Both the position numbers and the translations under genes were made by a program. Shown in pieces: positions 1 through 10,984 of a stretch of 64,000 nt of DNA; positions within the stretch are counted from its first letter, which is position 1, and each line of letters opens with the position of its first letter. Under the pieces are notes generated by a model. The model made no database searches, was not told the DNA's origin, and saw only the letters and a program-made list of their open reading frames with translations. This DNA is from Amblyomma americanum (lineage: Eukaryota; Arthropoda; Arachnida; Ixodida; Ixodidae): assembly GCF_052857255.1 (NCBI RefSeq), contig NC_135505.1, positions 55,044,792-55,108,791 on the forward strand, written 5' to 3'.

Positions 1-1877
1 AAAAGAAGCTTTCGTTCTTGCGATCGGGAAGCGAAGAAATGCTGAAACGTAATTAACCTTTTGCGCTGGTTACTATTACTTCACGCACTTCGGGAGAAAG
101 CAAAAAATGTTTCATGCAGTACTGAATAATGGCAGATGTTAAGAAAAGCCTTTTATTAAAAGCAAGGTATTTTAGACAGATCTCAATGAACACAAGAAAA
201 AGATTAGCTTTAGGCTTCACCAATGGTGCAGGACTGCGATTAAATAGAATCAACCAAATACGTAAATAAAAACTGGAAGGGACACATAAGCTGTGCCATA
301 AGGTATGGCGCCATAGCGTAATGCGTTAAGTCAATACATGCAGAATGTACCACTCCCTACATTCATAGATGCCTGGGAGTCCTCATACCGCTCCTGGAGC
401 AGTGTGCAATCGTTAAGTGATGCGCAACTGCCCTGCGACGGTGGCTCTTGTGTAACCCAAGCTGCTCTTCCTGAGAGACCAATCTTTATGTCCCATTTGC
501 AACGGTGAGCAGTTTCTTCAGAATCCTGTGGACGGGTCGTGATGACGCCGCAAGGTCACATGACCTATGTGGCCGGCCTGCTTCCTAGGTTCCTTCCCTG
601 GATATTTATCGTCCATTTGTCAGCCCCGGGCAACGACGCCGACGACGCCAACGGCGACGCGGTATTTTCTGCGACACAAGCTTCCTAACGCGGTCGCGTT
701 AAAGAATTTCTGTCTGGCAAGGATCCCAACTGGTTACAGCACGCGGAATTTAATACCAAATTACCGCCTTGTCCACAAATCCTCAAAGTGCATAGCGTTT
801 TGCGAAAACTCCATAATTTATTGGCCAGAATGAAGATATGAGGACACAGGTGTGTGCTGACATCAAACAACTTAGGAAGGAAGCTTATTTTTGGGAAATG
901 TGCAGGCGGAATTATCGGTGATTTTGGGAAGGTGATCACTTTGCACACAGTGTTCACTCTGCATTTAAATGCTTCTGGCCATAAGCAGTTTGTCTCATGA
1001 ATTACACTTGCTCGAACAGGTAGGCTAAGGAGACTTGATACAGACTGAATGATTTTGCGTTTCATGTGTCTGTCGCCAACTACAGTGCCAATGTTTGACC
1101 CTTAAATTCAAATGATTATGTTCGCCAGGCTCCGGTACCAGAGTAATGCATTGAGTTTGAATTGGTATTGTATTGTGCTTTAAGTGCAGACATTTCTCGA
1201 TAAAAACCGCATGCAGGCACGCAAAGAAGTGGCTGCTTGATCATGCAAAGGATGCAAAAGCATGGATGTAAATGTCTATGAAAAGGTCCAGGAGAAAACT
1301 CATCTATAATGTCAAAATGAAAGTTACTGAGCGGCCAATGATTATTTATGCTTAGAAAAATTTTGAGAGCCATTGCGACAAAATGTTCTAGCGATACTGT
1401 GAATTCTGTTTTGAAAAAGTAGTTTTTAAAATACATTTTTGAACTCAGCGCAGCCTAAAATGCTTCCAGCATTTCGTTTTATACATATACGATGGCACGC
1501 TTTTAGACAAGTTTGTTCCTGAAGAAAACGGCTTTCGAAAAACAGACCCTGATTTTGCCGAGGACGAAACGTGCTCACAAAATATTGTGACTCGAATCCA
1601 AACTTTGAAGGTGGTTGAACAGCGAAGCTGTAAAACTACACCCAACTGCCCATTGCGACGTCACTTGAAAATTCACCCACGTGGCTCTAATTAAAGTGAC
1701 ACGACAGATAAGTGAAACGTACATGAGCTGTGTGCTGTATGCTTGATTGCAAAGGAGATACTTTGTTCGCATTCAATTTTTAGCCTGGCGTTTTTAAGGC
1801 AACAGCTTCACTAGGCTACTTCGTAACGATTTCGTGGTGCTTGCGGTTTTGATCTTCAAGTGAGACAGAGGTCAAAC
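1..1877. other. Unassigned AT-rich intergenic sequence
   Basis: No reading frame here has a recognisable domain, and the short open frames on both strands overlap each other without codon bias that I can see. The only structure I noticed is the repeat at about 1640-1800, which recurs near 3.05 kb and is listed separately. Confidence 0.6.
1648..1800. repeat. Short dispersed repeat, copy 1 (partner near 3060-3165 and 3325-3360)
   Basis: The stretch beginning with CCCATTGCGACGTCACTTGA, followed by AAATTCACCCACGTGGCT, recurs with small changes near 3066. The following GCTGTATGCTTGATT and ATTCAATTTTTAGCCTGGCG also recur, near 3150 and 3329. In one plus frame the shared core encodes a helix-like stretch (L-R-R-H-L-K-I-H) resembling the end of a C2H2 zinc finger. 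No complete finger is visible, so this is a repeat of unknown origin. Confidence 0.5.
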
Positions 1878-1965
1878 CCTTTACGCCGCGGTTAGAGTGT
1901 CCACCGGTATATGTGGCACAGTTACTGCGCCATTTTCCTTCTTCAAAACCAAATTTATTAACCAG
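1878..1965 (+). repeat. 5'-truncated SINE tail fragment
   Basis: The segment with ACGCCGCGGTTAGAGTGTCC, then a tract ending in ACTGCGCCATTTTCC, matches the 3' part of the full SINE just downstream, where GGCGCAGTTCATGTGTCC and ACTGCATCATTTC appear near 2229-2280. It has no tRNA-related head. It is probably the 3' remnant of an older SINE next to which a second one inserted. Confidence 0.5.
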
Positions 1966-2010
1966 TCTTCACTTTTCTTCGGAGGACAACCGGCGTGTTC
2001 CGCATGGTAT

Positions 2011-2308
2011 GGCCGATGGTGGCTCAGTGGTTTGGGCGCTCGGCTACTTATTCGGAGTACCAGGGTTCGAGCCCTACCGCTGCGGCAGCGTTTCGATGGT
2101 GGCGAAACGCAAAGGCGCCCGTGTGCTTGGCGAGTCAGTGCGGGTTAAAGATCCCCAGGTTCTCAAAATTATACTGGAGACCTCCACTACGGCACCTCTT
2201 TCTTCCTTTCTTCTTTGACTTCCTCCACGGCGCAGTTCATGTGTCCGCCAAGACGCAGACATATACTGCATCATTTCTTTTCCCCGAGAACAAATTTTCA
2301 GTTCTCTT
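2011..2308 (+). repeat. tRNA-derived SINE, tick type, full length with long tail
   Basis: The head GATGGTGGCTCAGTGGTTTG corresponds to a polymerase III A box and GGGTTCGAGCCC to a B box. The body contains GTGCGGGTTAAAGATCCCCA and CACTACGGCACCTC, followed by the CTTTCTTCCTTTC tail and a GTGTCCGCC module. This is the tRNA-headed SINE architecture common in hard ticks. It has no coding capacity, and the short frames across it are incidental. The exact ends are uncertain because I could not identify a target-site duplication. Confidence 0.7.
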
Positions 2309-3055
2309 TCCAAGCAAACGAAAGCGCATAACTGGCCCCCTGGAATGGTGCATACTTCAGTCGCGCTTGAAGCTACGCGGCGGTAGTGACAGATATGCGC
2401 TGCATCAGTTGGCATTCACAACGTTTTAGCAGAAACGCGGCACTCAAACTATAGACCTTCTTAGTGCTTTGTGTTCATTGGCTCGACTCTAGCCAACGCT
2501 CTAGACCCCGATGATTTTGACGAAAGGAATGCGCATAACTTGCTCCCTTAGGCAGCGGACGCCGCAATTGAGCTTTGAGGTAGGAGGTGGTGGGGAGAGA
2601 AAGTGATGTGGAGTGCATGCATTAGCAGTGACCACGTTGTGGCAGACACGCGCCACTGCAGCATTAAGCTGCGGCATTAATTGGGCGGGGAACCTCTTGC
2701 GATCAACTATTAATTTAACTGCCACCTGCCAGGGTGGGCGCGTTGCCTATCCAGTGTGCACAACGCACTCAACATTAAAGGCTAAGCCGCGCCTAATTAC
2801 CCCATACATCACAGCTTTCTCTCTAACAAGGTTCATCAACAGTTGAACCGCTGCTAATTTTTTTGCTTATGACAAAAACACGAAAACGCAACTGTAATCT
2901 TTACCGGGAAACACACACCGAGAGAAGGAACATAGTTCGCATTCTTTGCATGTGCCGTTATCACACATAATAAGGTTTGCACTTCAAACGAGGGCTTTGA
3001 ATGACGTCAACCTCTTTCGATACAGCTGCAAACCTACTGTTTGCCTGAAACGACA

Positions 3056-3360
3056 CCCGATTACCCAATGCGACATCACTTGAAAATTCACACACGTGGC
3101 TGTACAAAGAGTGAAGCCAGAGGCATGTGGCATGTATTTGACCTGTATGCTGTATGTTTGATTTCAAAAGAGATTTACCCTTTAAATATTTTTTGTTTAT
3201 TTATACTTGCGTGTGCAAATTTTTGTTTTTAGTTGTATTTCAATTATTTTTTTACATTTCGACTGCTTTATGATCAGAATGATATACAATTTCTGTGCTT
3301 TTGGGTACTTTCTCACTCGGGGCAACATTCAATTTTTAGCTTGGCGTTTTTTGCTAACGA
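3056..3360. repeat. Short dispersed repeat, copy 2
   Basis: Shares blocks with 1648-1800 (AATGCGACATCACTTGAAAA, CTGTATGCTGTATGTTTGATT and ATTCAATTTTTAGCTTGGCG), with about 150 bp of AT-rich sequence inserted between the second and third blocks. One frame reads M-R-H-H-L-K-I-H-T-R, again resembling the end of a C2H2 zinc-finger helix, without the paired cysteines. Confidence 0.45.
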
Positions 3361-5675
3361 CGACAACACGAAAATTCCCTTGGACGGTAGAGGTATGCAG
3401 CATCGCTGTAAAAGTCATGTCATTTAGTTGCAACACGTTCTGGTAATGTACTGAATAGTAGAAAGCGGAAAGTGGTGATTATGTATTGGACTGTGAATGC
3501 TTATTTAATGGGCTGTTGAATGTTATTACTCTTCTAGTTTGCGAGCTCTTCAAAAGTAAGATGATCAACCGCTTGCCGTGGAGTCTTGGTGACTACGCGA
3601 GAACTGCATATGAAAACCGAAAGCATTGTGCAGCCTTACCAGAGGGGCACATAAACTTGCAAGGCCTCGCCGAGCTTAGCAAAGCCGATAAGTTGTGAAA
3701 AATTGTTACTTTGCACCGTATTTATGCTGTGATAAAATGGTAACACAAGGATACAATGAATTCAGCATTCTTTCTACGAACGTCCTTTGGAGGAGTGGCA
3801 TTAAAATAAGCAATGTTATGGCCTGCTCATACATTTATTATTTTATTCAAGGAGTCAAATGGTTGGCTGATGACGCGTTACATAGGTTTCCGAAATTCGT
3901 GGAATAAATTGTCGATATAGCGTGACAAATCGCTTCTTTTGTGGTGAAGCGCTGCTACAGAATTGTCAACTTCGGGTTTCTTGACTGCACAGGCTGCACT
4001 CTAGGCGCACTATTTTATGTAGCTGATTACTCCTGTGTATTGGAGAAGTCTTGGAGTACAGATGTGACCGAAAAAAATTCACTATGCGTGTGCTGCTAAT
4101 TAAATCGCAGTAAAATTAAGAATCTGGCCCCTATAAGCTTCGCAAACATTTCAAGAAAACTCTTCATTTCAAAATATTTACTTTGGCAAATGGTGGCATT
4201 TTATTGTTATATGACTTTTATTATCTAAGAATTTGAAGCGACACAAATCATACTTAAATTGAGCAAAAAGGTTGATTTATGATGGCCAATATTTTTTGTA
4301 GTGGCTAGTGGTTCCTGCACTGCACCAGTTCTAGCGAGGGTTGTACATAATGTGTTAAACGTAATTGATTACTTGTACAAAATCACATTTTCTTCCATAT
4401 TCGAATTAATCGTTTACGTTTATGAAACGGTAACTTTTCTCGGCAATTCAGTTACTTTGATCTGTGAAATGTAAAGAAGCATCGCGCGCAATCTTTTCCG
4501 GATCACGAGCGGGCCACCGGTGTCCGACAGTTATTGTCCCGAGAAATATCACTTGACTTGTTGTGCGAGCGCCCCGTACTGTCACATGGCGCGGCAACTT
4601 CCCTCCTGCTATACCCAATTCAGCGCTTACAACAAAATGCACGGAATCCGGCACTAATGTTAGTGTTTTTGTATTATAAGAATGAAAATTACGTAGGCGA
4701 CATTGCCTTCCAACGTGAAAAAATAAGAGCATTTCAAAGACAAGAATGAAATGAAACGTATAAAAGACAGAGGAGGCCCATGTACCCGTCTTTACGTCCT
4801 TGCCTTTCTTGAACCTTCAATTTTTTTTTCGAACCTCCAACTGTCTAGATTGAATTTCGACACTTGGTGCATCTAAATTTATATTCTTCACGCGCGTTAC
4901 CAATGCAACCAACACATCAACATGAGGTAAAAGGTCGTCCACAAGACAAAAATTTATTTACCGACAGAGTGAGCTTTACGAGCGATATTAAGTTGCAGGG
5001 AAGAAAACTTTTAAGCTGTCTCCATGCTACATCTACTTTTCTTGTGGTTAGTACTTATAGACATATGGAGCGAACATCAATGGTAGTAAATGCTAAATCA
5101 ACTTTCAGATTTAATTAGTAACCCGGCACTCGCGGTCATGTCTCCATTCCATGAAAACAGGAAAAATTATTTGATTTCGCCACTGAGCGAGGGTAGACCG
5201 CAGATCCTTTTCCGAAGCATTTTGCCCTAGAAGAGCCGAAAACCAGGCCGGAGGAATCTTTTAATGAGGAGAAAACCGGTGGGTACTCTGCGGCACTAGC
5301 GATCGAAACAGCACCTCCTGAAGGCAAGGCAGTTGCTGTGATTACTAGGCCATCGGTTCGACACTATAATGATCCAAGTATCCAGCGGTTCTTCAAATGG
5401 GTGCAAGCGATCTTTTAGCGAAAGCAAATACGTTTTGGATATACGGAGGTATATTTATAATGCATTTGAACCATATTTTGTATTCACGAATGCACTAGAA
5501 ATATACCTGAAATGGGTTCCTGAAATTTTATGCTTAGTATTCTAGACAAATTCTTCAAATTTGCCCAAAATACTTCACTTAAAGCATGCTTCGAGCACGT
5601 TTGATATACGTGAAAAAATATTTATGCGGTTTTAGTATCTTTGCACTGCATTAAAAGTGTACTTTCGTAAATATT
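3361..5675. other. Unassigned AT-rich sequence
   Basis: I see no supported gene, no tandem repeat and no RNA gene in this stretch. Reading frames are short and lack recognisable motifs. Confidence 0.55.
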
Positions 5676-5840
5676 GTCACTAAGCGGTGGATACAGTCCG
5701 GAGAGCAGAAAGGCTGCGAAAATGGACTCTAAACAAAACTCTTTATTTGGGGTGACTTGCGCCCACAACGGACTGAATCACTCGGTGTCGGCGTTGCAAC
5801 CAGCGTGCTCAGCGGTCGTCGAATAGAAGGCCCGGGGCTG
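5676..5840 (-). repeat. Possible 3' LTR remnant of the degenerate gypsy fragment
   Basis: The sequence begins TGTCACTAAGCGG and contains CTCTTTATTTGG, which on the minus strand gives an AATAAA polyadenylation-like signal. It lies downstream of the integrase remnant, where a 3' LTR would be. No second LTR copy is present in the window for comparison, so this rests on position and the TG start only. Confidence 0.3.
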
Positions 5841-6148
5841 TAGGCCGTTGCTCAATATAAAGATGATAGAAAACTTTCAAGATAAAAGGTGCAAAGTTAC
5901 CAGAACATTCAGAAAAAAACGTAGTCAGCTCTGCCTGAATGCGATAAATCCAAATAAATTTGGTCGCGTCTTTCCTCGCAAGCAAAGCGATAAAGCGGCG
6001 TTGCGGCAGATTTGAAGAATGAACAAACACTTCAAAGATCCGCGCCATTACTCCTCGCTCAAAAAAGCTTCGACCCGATGCATTAAAACAAATAATTCGA
6101 CTAGCAACAATTAAAACGGATCGTGCGAGTGTGGAAATGTAGCGTCCT

Positions 6149-7162
6149 TTAGCGCGCATAATAGGGCTTCAGACGGACGACATGGACAATTTCTGGTCGT
6201 ACGCGGCGTCGCTGGGAAGGAGTCATTGCGTCAGGGATGACTTCATAATGCAGTTCATATAGCCAACGAAGAACCTTGTACAAGCCCAAATGGCAGCGTA
6301 GGAGCTTCTCACTCAATCTACGGCAGCGAAAGGGCGTCAAAATCCAGACTTGGTCTCCTGGCTTGTAGTCCGCGTTGCGTATTCGTAGGTTCTAGCGTCT
6401 GGCGTCGGTCCGCTGCTGGTCATTGATCCGTAATCGCTGGAAAGGAGTCATTGCGTCAGAGATGACTTCATAATCTAGTTCACATAGCCAACGAATAACC
6501 TTGTAGAAGCCCAAATGGCAGCGCAGGAGCTTCTCACTCAATCCACGGCAGCGAAAGGGCGTCCAAATCCAGACTTGGTCTCCTGGCTTGTAGTCCGCGT
6601 TGCGTATTTGTAGGTTCTAGCGTCTGGCGTCGGTCCGCTGCTGGTCTTTGATATGCAATCGGGCAAGCCTTCGAGCTGCTTCTGCGCGCTGAAGGTAGGC
6701 GGGGGGATGTCGAAGTTCTCTTCTTCGGTAACGTTTGGCAGTATGACGTCTAGCCTGGTCATGGCCTCCCTGCCATGGACGAGCCTAAAAGGAGTCATCT
6801 GGGTGGTCTCCTGCAGTGCGGTGTTATAGGTGAACACGACGTAAAGCAGGATGACGTCCCAGGCTTTGTGTTCGGCATCGACATACATGGCGAGCATATC
6901 GGCGATGGTTTTGTTCAGGCGCTCGGTCAGTTCGTTGGTACGTGGTTGGTATGCAGTTGTCCTCCGGTGGCTGGTGTGGCTGTAACGCAGGATGGCTTGC
7001 CTTAGTTTCATCGTGAATGCTGTTCCTCTGTACGTGATGAGCACATCGGGGGCGTCGTGTCGCAGAATGCACTCCACGAAACATTTGGCGACTTCGGCTG
7101 CTGTTCAGTTCGTTAGGGCCTCGGCGTAGCGGGTCAGGCAGTCGGTTGCTATGATGATCCAC
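6149..7162 (-). pseudogene. Gypsy integrase remnant
   Basis: Minus-strand frames encode the integrase core. It starts with A-T-D-C-L-T-R-Y-A-E-A around 7140 and continues with H-D-A-P-D-V-L-I-T-Y-R-G-T near 7040. The T-E-R-L-N-K-T motif with the catalytic glutamate lies near 6920, followed by the A-Y-N-T-A-L-Q-E-T-T region. The second catalytic aspartate, normally in L-I-T-D-R-G-T, is a tyrosine here. A TGA interrupts the frame near 7108, and a frameshift occurs near 7170. The C-terminal part is duplicated in tandem (6209-6658). The gene is non-functional. Confidence 0.85.
6209..6658. repeat. 225-bp tandem duplication inside the gypsy integrase tail
   Basis: Two adjacent units, about 6209-6433 and 6434-6658, share GGAGTCATTGCGTCAG, AGCCCAAATGGCAGCG, CAGACTTGGTCTCCTGGCTT and TCTGGCGTCGGTCCGCTGCT at a constant offset of 225 bp, with a handful of substitutions. 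It is local to this decayed element. Confidence 0.85.
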
Positions 7163-7237
7163 TTATTTCAAGACGTTGGCTTTGGGAAAAGGCAAAGCAA
7201 CTCCATGCCCCCCTGCTGAAAGTGCCATGAGAGGGGT

Positions 7238-7540
7238 TCAATGGAGTTGAGAAATCCTGCTGGTCGGGTGAGAGGGGTCTTTCGTCTCTGATAATCTCGG
7301 CAGGTTTTCACATAGTGTGCTACATCGGCAGACAGTCGGGGCCAGTAATACTTGTCTTGAATGCGGCAGAGGGTGCGAGTAAACCCGAGATGCCCAGCTG
7401 CCGGCTCGTCGTGTGAAGCCTGTAGAACTTCTTCGCGGAGGCAAGCAGGTACAACAAAGGAGGTAGGCTGTATCGTAGTCTGCGAAGTTCTTCATGAGGA
7501 CATCATTCTGTACAGAGAAGGGAGACAGTCCTCGCTTCAA
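7238..7540 (-). pseudogene. Gypsy pol region between RNase H and integrase core, frameshifted
   Basis: This stretch occupies the position of the H2C2 zinc-binding domain of integrase. In other frames it retains pieces compatible with the usual order (for example a C-R-D-Y-Q-R-R-K-T-P-like stretch near 7290). No intact HHCC module is readable in one frame. The assignment rests mainly on its position between RNase H and the integrase core. Confidence 0.5.
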
Positions 7541-7879
7541 TGAGGCGGGGAGGAAGAAGCTTTGCCTTCCAATTTCTCGATGAGGCGTTTTAAGTCGGTG
7601 TCAGAGCGTTGCTGTTAGGCAAAAGAGCTGGGGCTGATGGGTCACAGGAAGGCGTCTTCATCGTCGTCCGGCGGCGGCCCATCTACCGGGGCTCGTGGGA
7701 GGCAATCGACGTCAGAGTTCTTGCGTTCGGACATGCAAACGACGGTGACGTTAAACTCCTGGAGGCATATACTCCAACGAACGAGGCGGCCAGAGGGATC
7801 CTTCAAATTGCCTACCTAGCATAGCGCGTTGTGATCGCTTAGCACTTTGAACAGTCGTCCGTACAGGTATGGGCTGAGT

Positions 7880-8210
7880 GTCGACGTAGCTCAGATGTTG
7901 GCAAGACACTCCTTCTGAGTAGTCGAACAGTTAGCCTCGACCTTGGAAAGGGAACGGCTAGCGTATGCAATGACTTTATTCAGCCAGTCCCGTTTTTGAA
8001 CGAGGACGGCGCCTAGGCCCACACTGCATGCGTCGGTATAAACTTCAGTGTCTTCGTTTTCATCAAAATGCGCGAGCATCGGTGGGGACTGTAAACGACG
8101 CTGAAGTTCCTTGAAGGCTACTGCTTGCGGCGCTTCTCATTTAAATGGCACGTCTGCTTTCGTCAGTTGGGTTAGAGGCTCCACAATGCGCGAAAACCTC
8201 TTCCCAAATT
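7880..8210 (-). pseudogene. Gypsy RNase H remnant
   Basis: The frame at 7891-8079 encodes E-V-Y-T-D-A-C-S-V-G-L-G-A-V-L-V-Q, the start of a Ty3/gypsy RNase H with its first catalytic aspartate. Y-A-S-R-S-L-S-K and Q-K-E-C-L-A follow, where the second acidic position sits. Stops separate it from the RT frame above and the integrase frames below. Confidence 0.8.
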
Positions 8211-8211
8211 G

Positions 8212-8700
8212 TCAGTAATATGGGAACAGTCCGAGGAATCTCCGCACTGCTTTCTTATCCGCCGGTGGTGGAAACTGTTCAATAGCCGCTTTTTTCTGCG
8301 GGTCTGGACGCACTCTTTCCTTGCTAACGACGTGGCCTAGAAACAGCAGCTCTTCATAGGCAATGTGAAACGTCTCTGCTTTCAAGATTATGCCAGACGA
8401 CTTGATGGCATCTAGTACTGTTCGAAGTCTCTTGAGGTGCTCTTCGAAGTTCAAAGCGAAGACAACGACGTCTTCTAAATAAACAAGACAAATTTGCTGT
8501 TTCAGGCCTGCCAGCACTGTATCCATTACTCGCTGATACGTCGCTGGTGCGGAACAGATACCAAATGGAATCACCTTTAACTCAAGCGGTCCATCCGGAG
8601 TGATGGATGCTGACTTCTCGCGATCTCTTTCATCGACCTCAATTTGCCAGTAGCCGCCCTTGAGGTCCATCAATGACAAATACTTGGCGAGTTCTCTTGG
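8212..8700 (-). pseudogene. Gypsy reverse transcriptase remnant with altered catalytic box
   Basis: The 155-residue frame contains S-L-M-D-L-K-G-G-Y-W-Q, F-G-I-C-S-A-P-A-T-Y-Q-R and L-G-H-V-V-S, and ends in R-R-F-L-G-L-F-P-Y-Y. All are Ty3/gypsy RT palm and thumb signatures. The catalytic box reads Y-L-E-D instead of Y-x-D-D, so the first catalytic aspartate is lost. The N-terminal RT fingers are absent, because upstream sequence jumps to the pre-RT linker. Neighbouring remnants make up one decayed pol. Confidence 0.9.
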
Positions 8701-9060
8701 TCAGGCGAATCTTCTGCGGATGGATCGAAGAGGGCGAAGGAGTCGAAGAACACAATCGTCGGTTCCTCTGTTAATGTGCCGGCATTCTCCGCTGATGTTA
8801 TTCAGTAAGTACTTCGCCCTGGCCATTGCGGAAATGTGCGATGCTGATTCCTCGTTCTAGATGCCACTGCATGTTCCCCTCGATGATGGCTTGAGCTTCT
8901 AATGGCTTTCATGGCGCCTACAGTCACAACGAAGGTTGCACAACCAAGGTTTCAGGATAGGTGTGTCCTTTGACAGCCACTGAAGCCAAGATCCTGGGTC
9001 CTTGGAGTAAACCTTTATCGGTGATGACAGCTTTGAAGGCACTTTTCAAATTCTTAAGAC
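8701..9060 (-). pseudogene. Gypsy pol linker upstream of RT (remnant)
   Basis: The minus strand reads A-Q-A-I-I-E-G-N-M-Q-W-H-L-E-R-G-I-S-I-A, resembling the conserved gypsy stretch between protease and RT (EGN...ERGICVA...), followed by the R-N-G-Q-G-E-V-L region. Stops interrupt it. An upstream stretch near 9000 (G-P-R-I-L-A-S-V-A-V-K-G-H-T) fits the linker in the same direction. No protease active site was found. Confidence 0.55.
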
Positions 9061-9123
9061 TCAGGGCTGAGTGCAAGGTTGTGATCAATCAGTGTGTGCC
9101 CTGTGTACCCAGAAAGTAATGGC

Positions 9124-9308
9124 CATAGTGAAGGGCTCCCGATAATTTAGACTACGTAGGGTTCTTTAACACACACTGACAATGGACAGTGCACATGCCT
9201 CTAGAATTTCGCCTCATCCTAAAGCGACCGCTGGGGCCGGGGTCGAACACTTGTCTTTCGGGTCAGGCGCAGAGCACCATCACCACTTTCCCATCGCGGC
9301 GGCCGTCT
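9124..9308 (-). repeat. tRNA-derived SINE, reverse orientation
   Basis: Reverse-complemented, it reads a CCGCCGCGATGGG head, GTTCGACCCCGGCC (B-box-like), GAGGCGAAATTCTAGAGGC, GTTAAAGAACCC and GGGAGCCCTTCACTATGGCC. This is the core form of the tick SINE without the long tail of the copy at 2011. It abuts the upstream side of the decayed gypsy fragment. Confidence 0.75.
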
Positions 9309-10769
9309 AAATTTATTAACCTATAATAAAATATCTACAAAACCGCTGTATTTCATTTCAGAAGTAAGTTTTTGTTATGGCAAAAATGTTGGAAACAAAA
9401 AACGCAGTAGCAATTAATTTCTACCGTTTTTTGTTCCGCTACTTTTCTAGGGTTGTAATTGGCCACAATAATCAATTCCATTTCAAAGACAGTACTTGTT
9501 ATCGTAAATGAACCCAAGGAAAACTACTTGGGCTAGTTGGTTCATAGCTGAAGATGCAATGAATAACGGTGTGAGTATGCAAGATACTCAAGTCCGAGTG
9601 GCGCTGGTCCTCTCCTATGTGTTCTGCTTTTCCCCTCGTTTCTAGCGCCGTTTCTCATTACATCTGCTAACTAACGCGGTTTTTGCCGTGCGGCGTCGCG
9701 GCGTACCTCTTCGTTTCTCTTTGTTTCGTCTCCTAGCGCACTTTGCGACAGTCGGTCCAAGAAGTATCCCATAAATGCTGGTAACGTATGTGCAGGCTCG
9801 GACAAAAGTAAACGGAGCACGGTATTGGCTTCTAACATTTTTCACGCTTTGCTTAATTGAAAACAGCAGCTGTGGTACATACATGCTGGAAGTGGGCGCT
9901 TGTGCGGTTTCTAAAGGACAAACATTGCTTCTTCGCTCGCTATTGGGAATACTTGTTTGCACTTAGAACGAAATCGCGTGCTCCGTTTACTTATGTCCGT
10001 GCCTGTACTTGCGCGAAAAAACAGGACACAAATGAAGAAACACTTAGGAGATATACGGTGCTCATCTTCAAACTGGTTTAATTTCAAGAAGGCAGCTGTA
10101 TATATGTACCAGTGAGGGCAATCACAAATCGAACACGAATGCTGCAAAGATAGCTGCTGTGAACACGACCTAGACGGTCACACATCTGTGGCAGCTTCGC
10201 CGGAGAAAAGTGAATTCTTCTAAAACGAAGCGCGCATCCATGGCCATCATTGCTCCGCCATCACAGTCTCTATATTGTGCCGAACTTTAAAGCATTCGAA
10301 TAGCTTTATACAAAAAAGTGCTACTTAAAATGGCACACACTCGAACATTAGGCTTATTCAGCATCACTTTTCTATCCCCAGCGCTATCTGCCGGGTCGCA
10401 TGCTCAGTAGCAGAGGTGGGCAAATGCCTTCATTTTGAAAAGTTATCCGGCCCTCTCTCATCCTCATCCTCGCTTCAAAAAATTTGCTGTCCCTCCCTCG
10501 CTCTCGCCTAACTTTGTCGGCATTCCCTCACCCTCACTAACAGATTTTGCAGTTTGAGTTATATTTTCTAGCCTACAACTTCTGGCGATACCACTGAGTA
10601 ATAAAGATATAAGACAAGCCCTCAAGGTACTATAGGACGAGAGGTTCGATGCATATACTGTGGTGGGTTTGCGTGTTTGTGAGCAGTTAGAACTGATGCG
10701 TGAGAGAAAACCGAGACATTTAAGAATTGAGCCATAAAATATTATTCTGCATGCATGTGCCCTGCAATT
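9309..10769. other. Unassigned sequence
   Basis: No gene is supported. A pyrimidine-rich tract at about 10440-10550 (CTCTCTCATCCTCATCC, CCCTCCCTCGCTCTCGCC, CCCTCACCCTCAC) resembles the CTCGCCCTCA-rich block at 31.15-31.32 kb and may be a diverged dispersed repeat. Confidence 0.5.
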
Positions 10770-10984
10770 ATAACATTTCATAGTTATCTATATTTCTTTT
10801 GCTTATACTGCAATCCCTATTGGGGAATTTAGCAGGATGAGATAGAGGTAAGTAAACATAGGATAATAACACAGGCAATAACCACAATAAAGCAGAATAA
10901 CGTAGCTTGAATTTTTTTGGAAAATGAGCAGTGACGACACATATATAAACAATACTGGAAACAAATGTCGACATAGATGAATCT

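Larger units (their letters stand above)
5676..9060 (-). mobile_element. Degenerate Ty3/gypsy retrotransposon fragment
   Basis: On the minus strand this reads, in pol order, a pre-RT linker (about 8700-9050), reverse transcriptase, RNase H, an H2C2-type region and integrase, then a possible LTR piece near 5676-5840. Frames are broken repeatedly by stops and shifts. It belongs to a different gypsy lineage from the two elements at 16.4 and 48.3 kb, because its RT residues and spacing differ. The RT N-terminal part appears deleted, since the pre-RT linker abuts the SLMDLKGGYW motif. No gag is visible, and a reversed SINE lies just beyond its 5' side at 9124. Confidence 0.85.

Noticed and set aside
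4448..4749. Overlapping frames at 4.5-4.7 kb
   Set aside because: No domain or repeat match recognised; frame length is compatible with chance.
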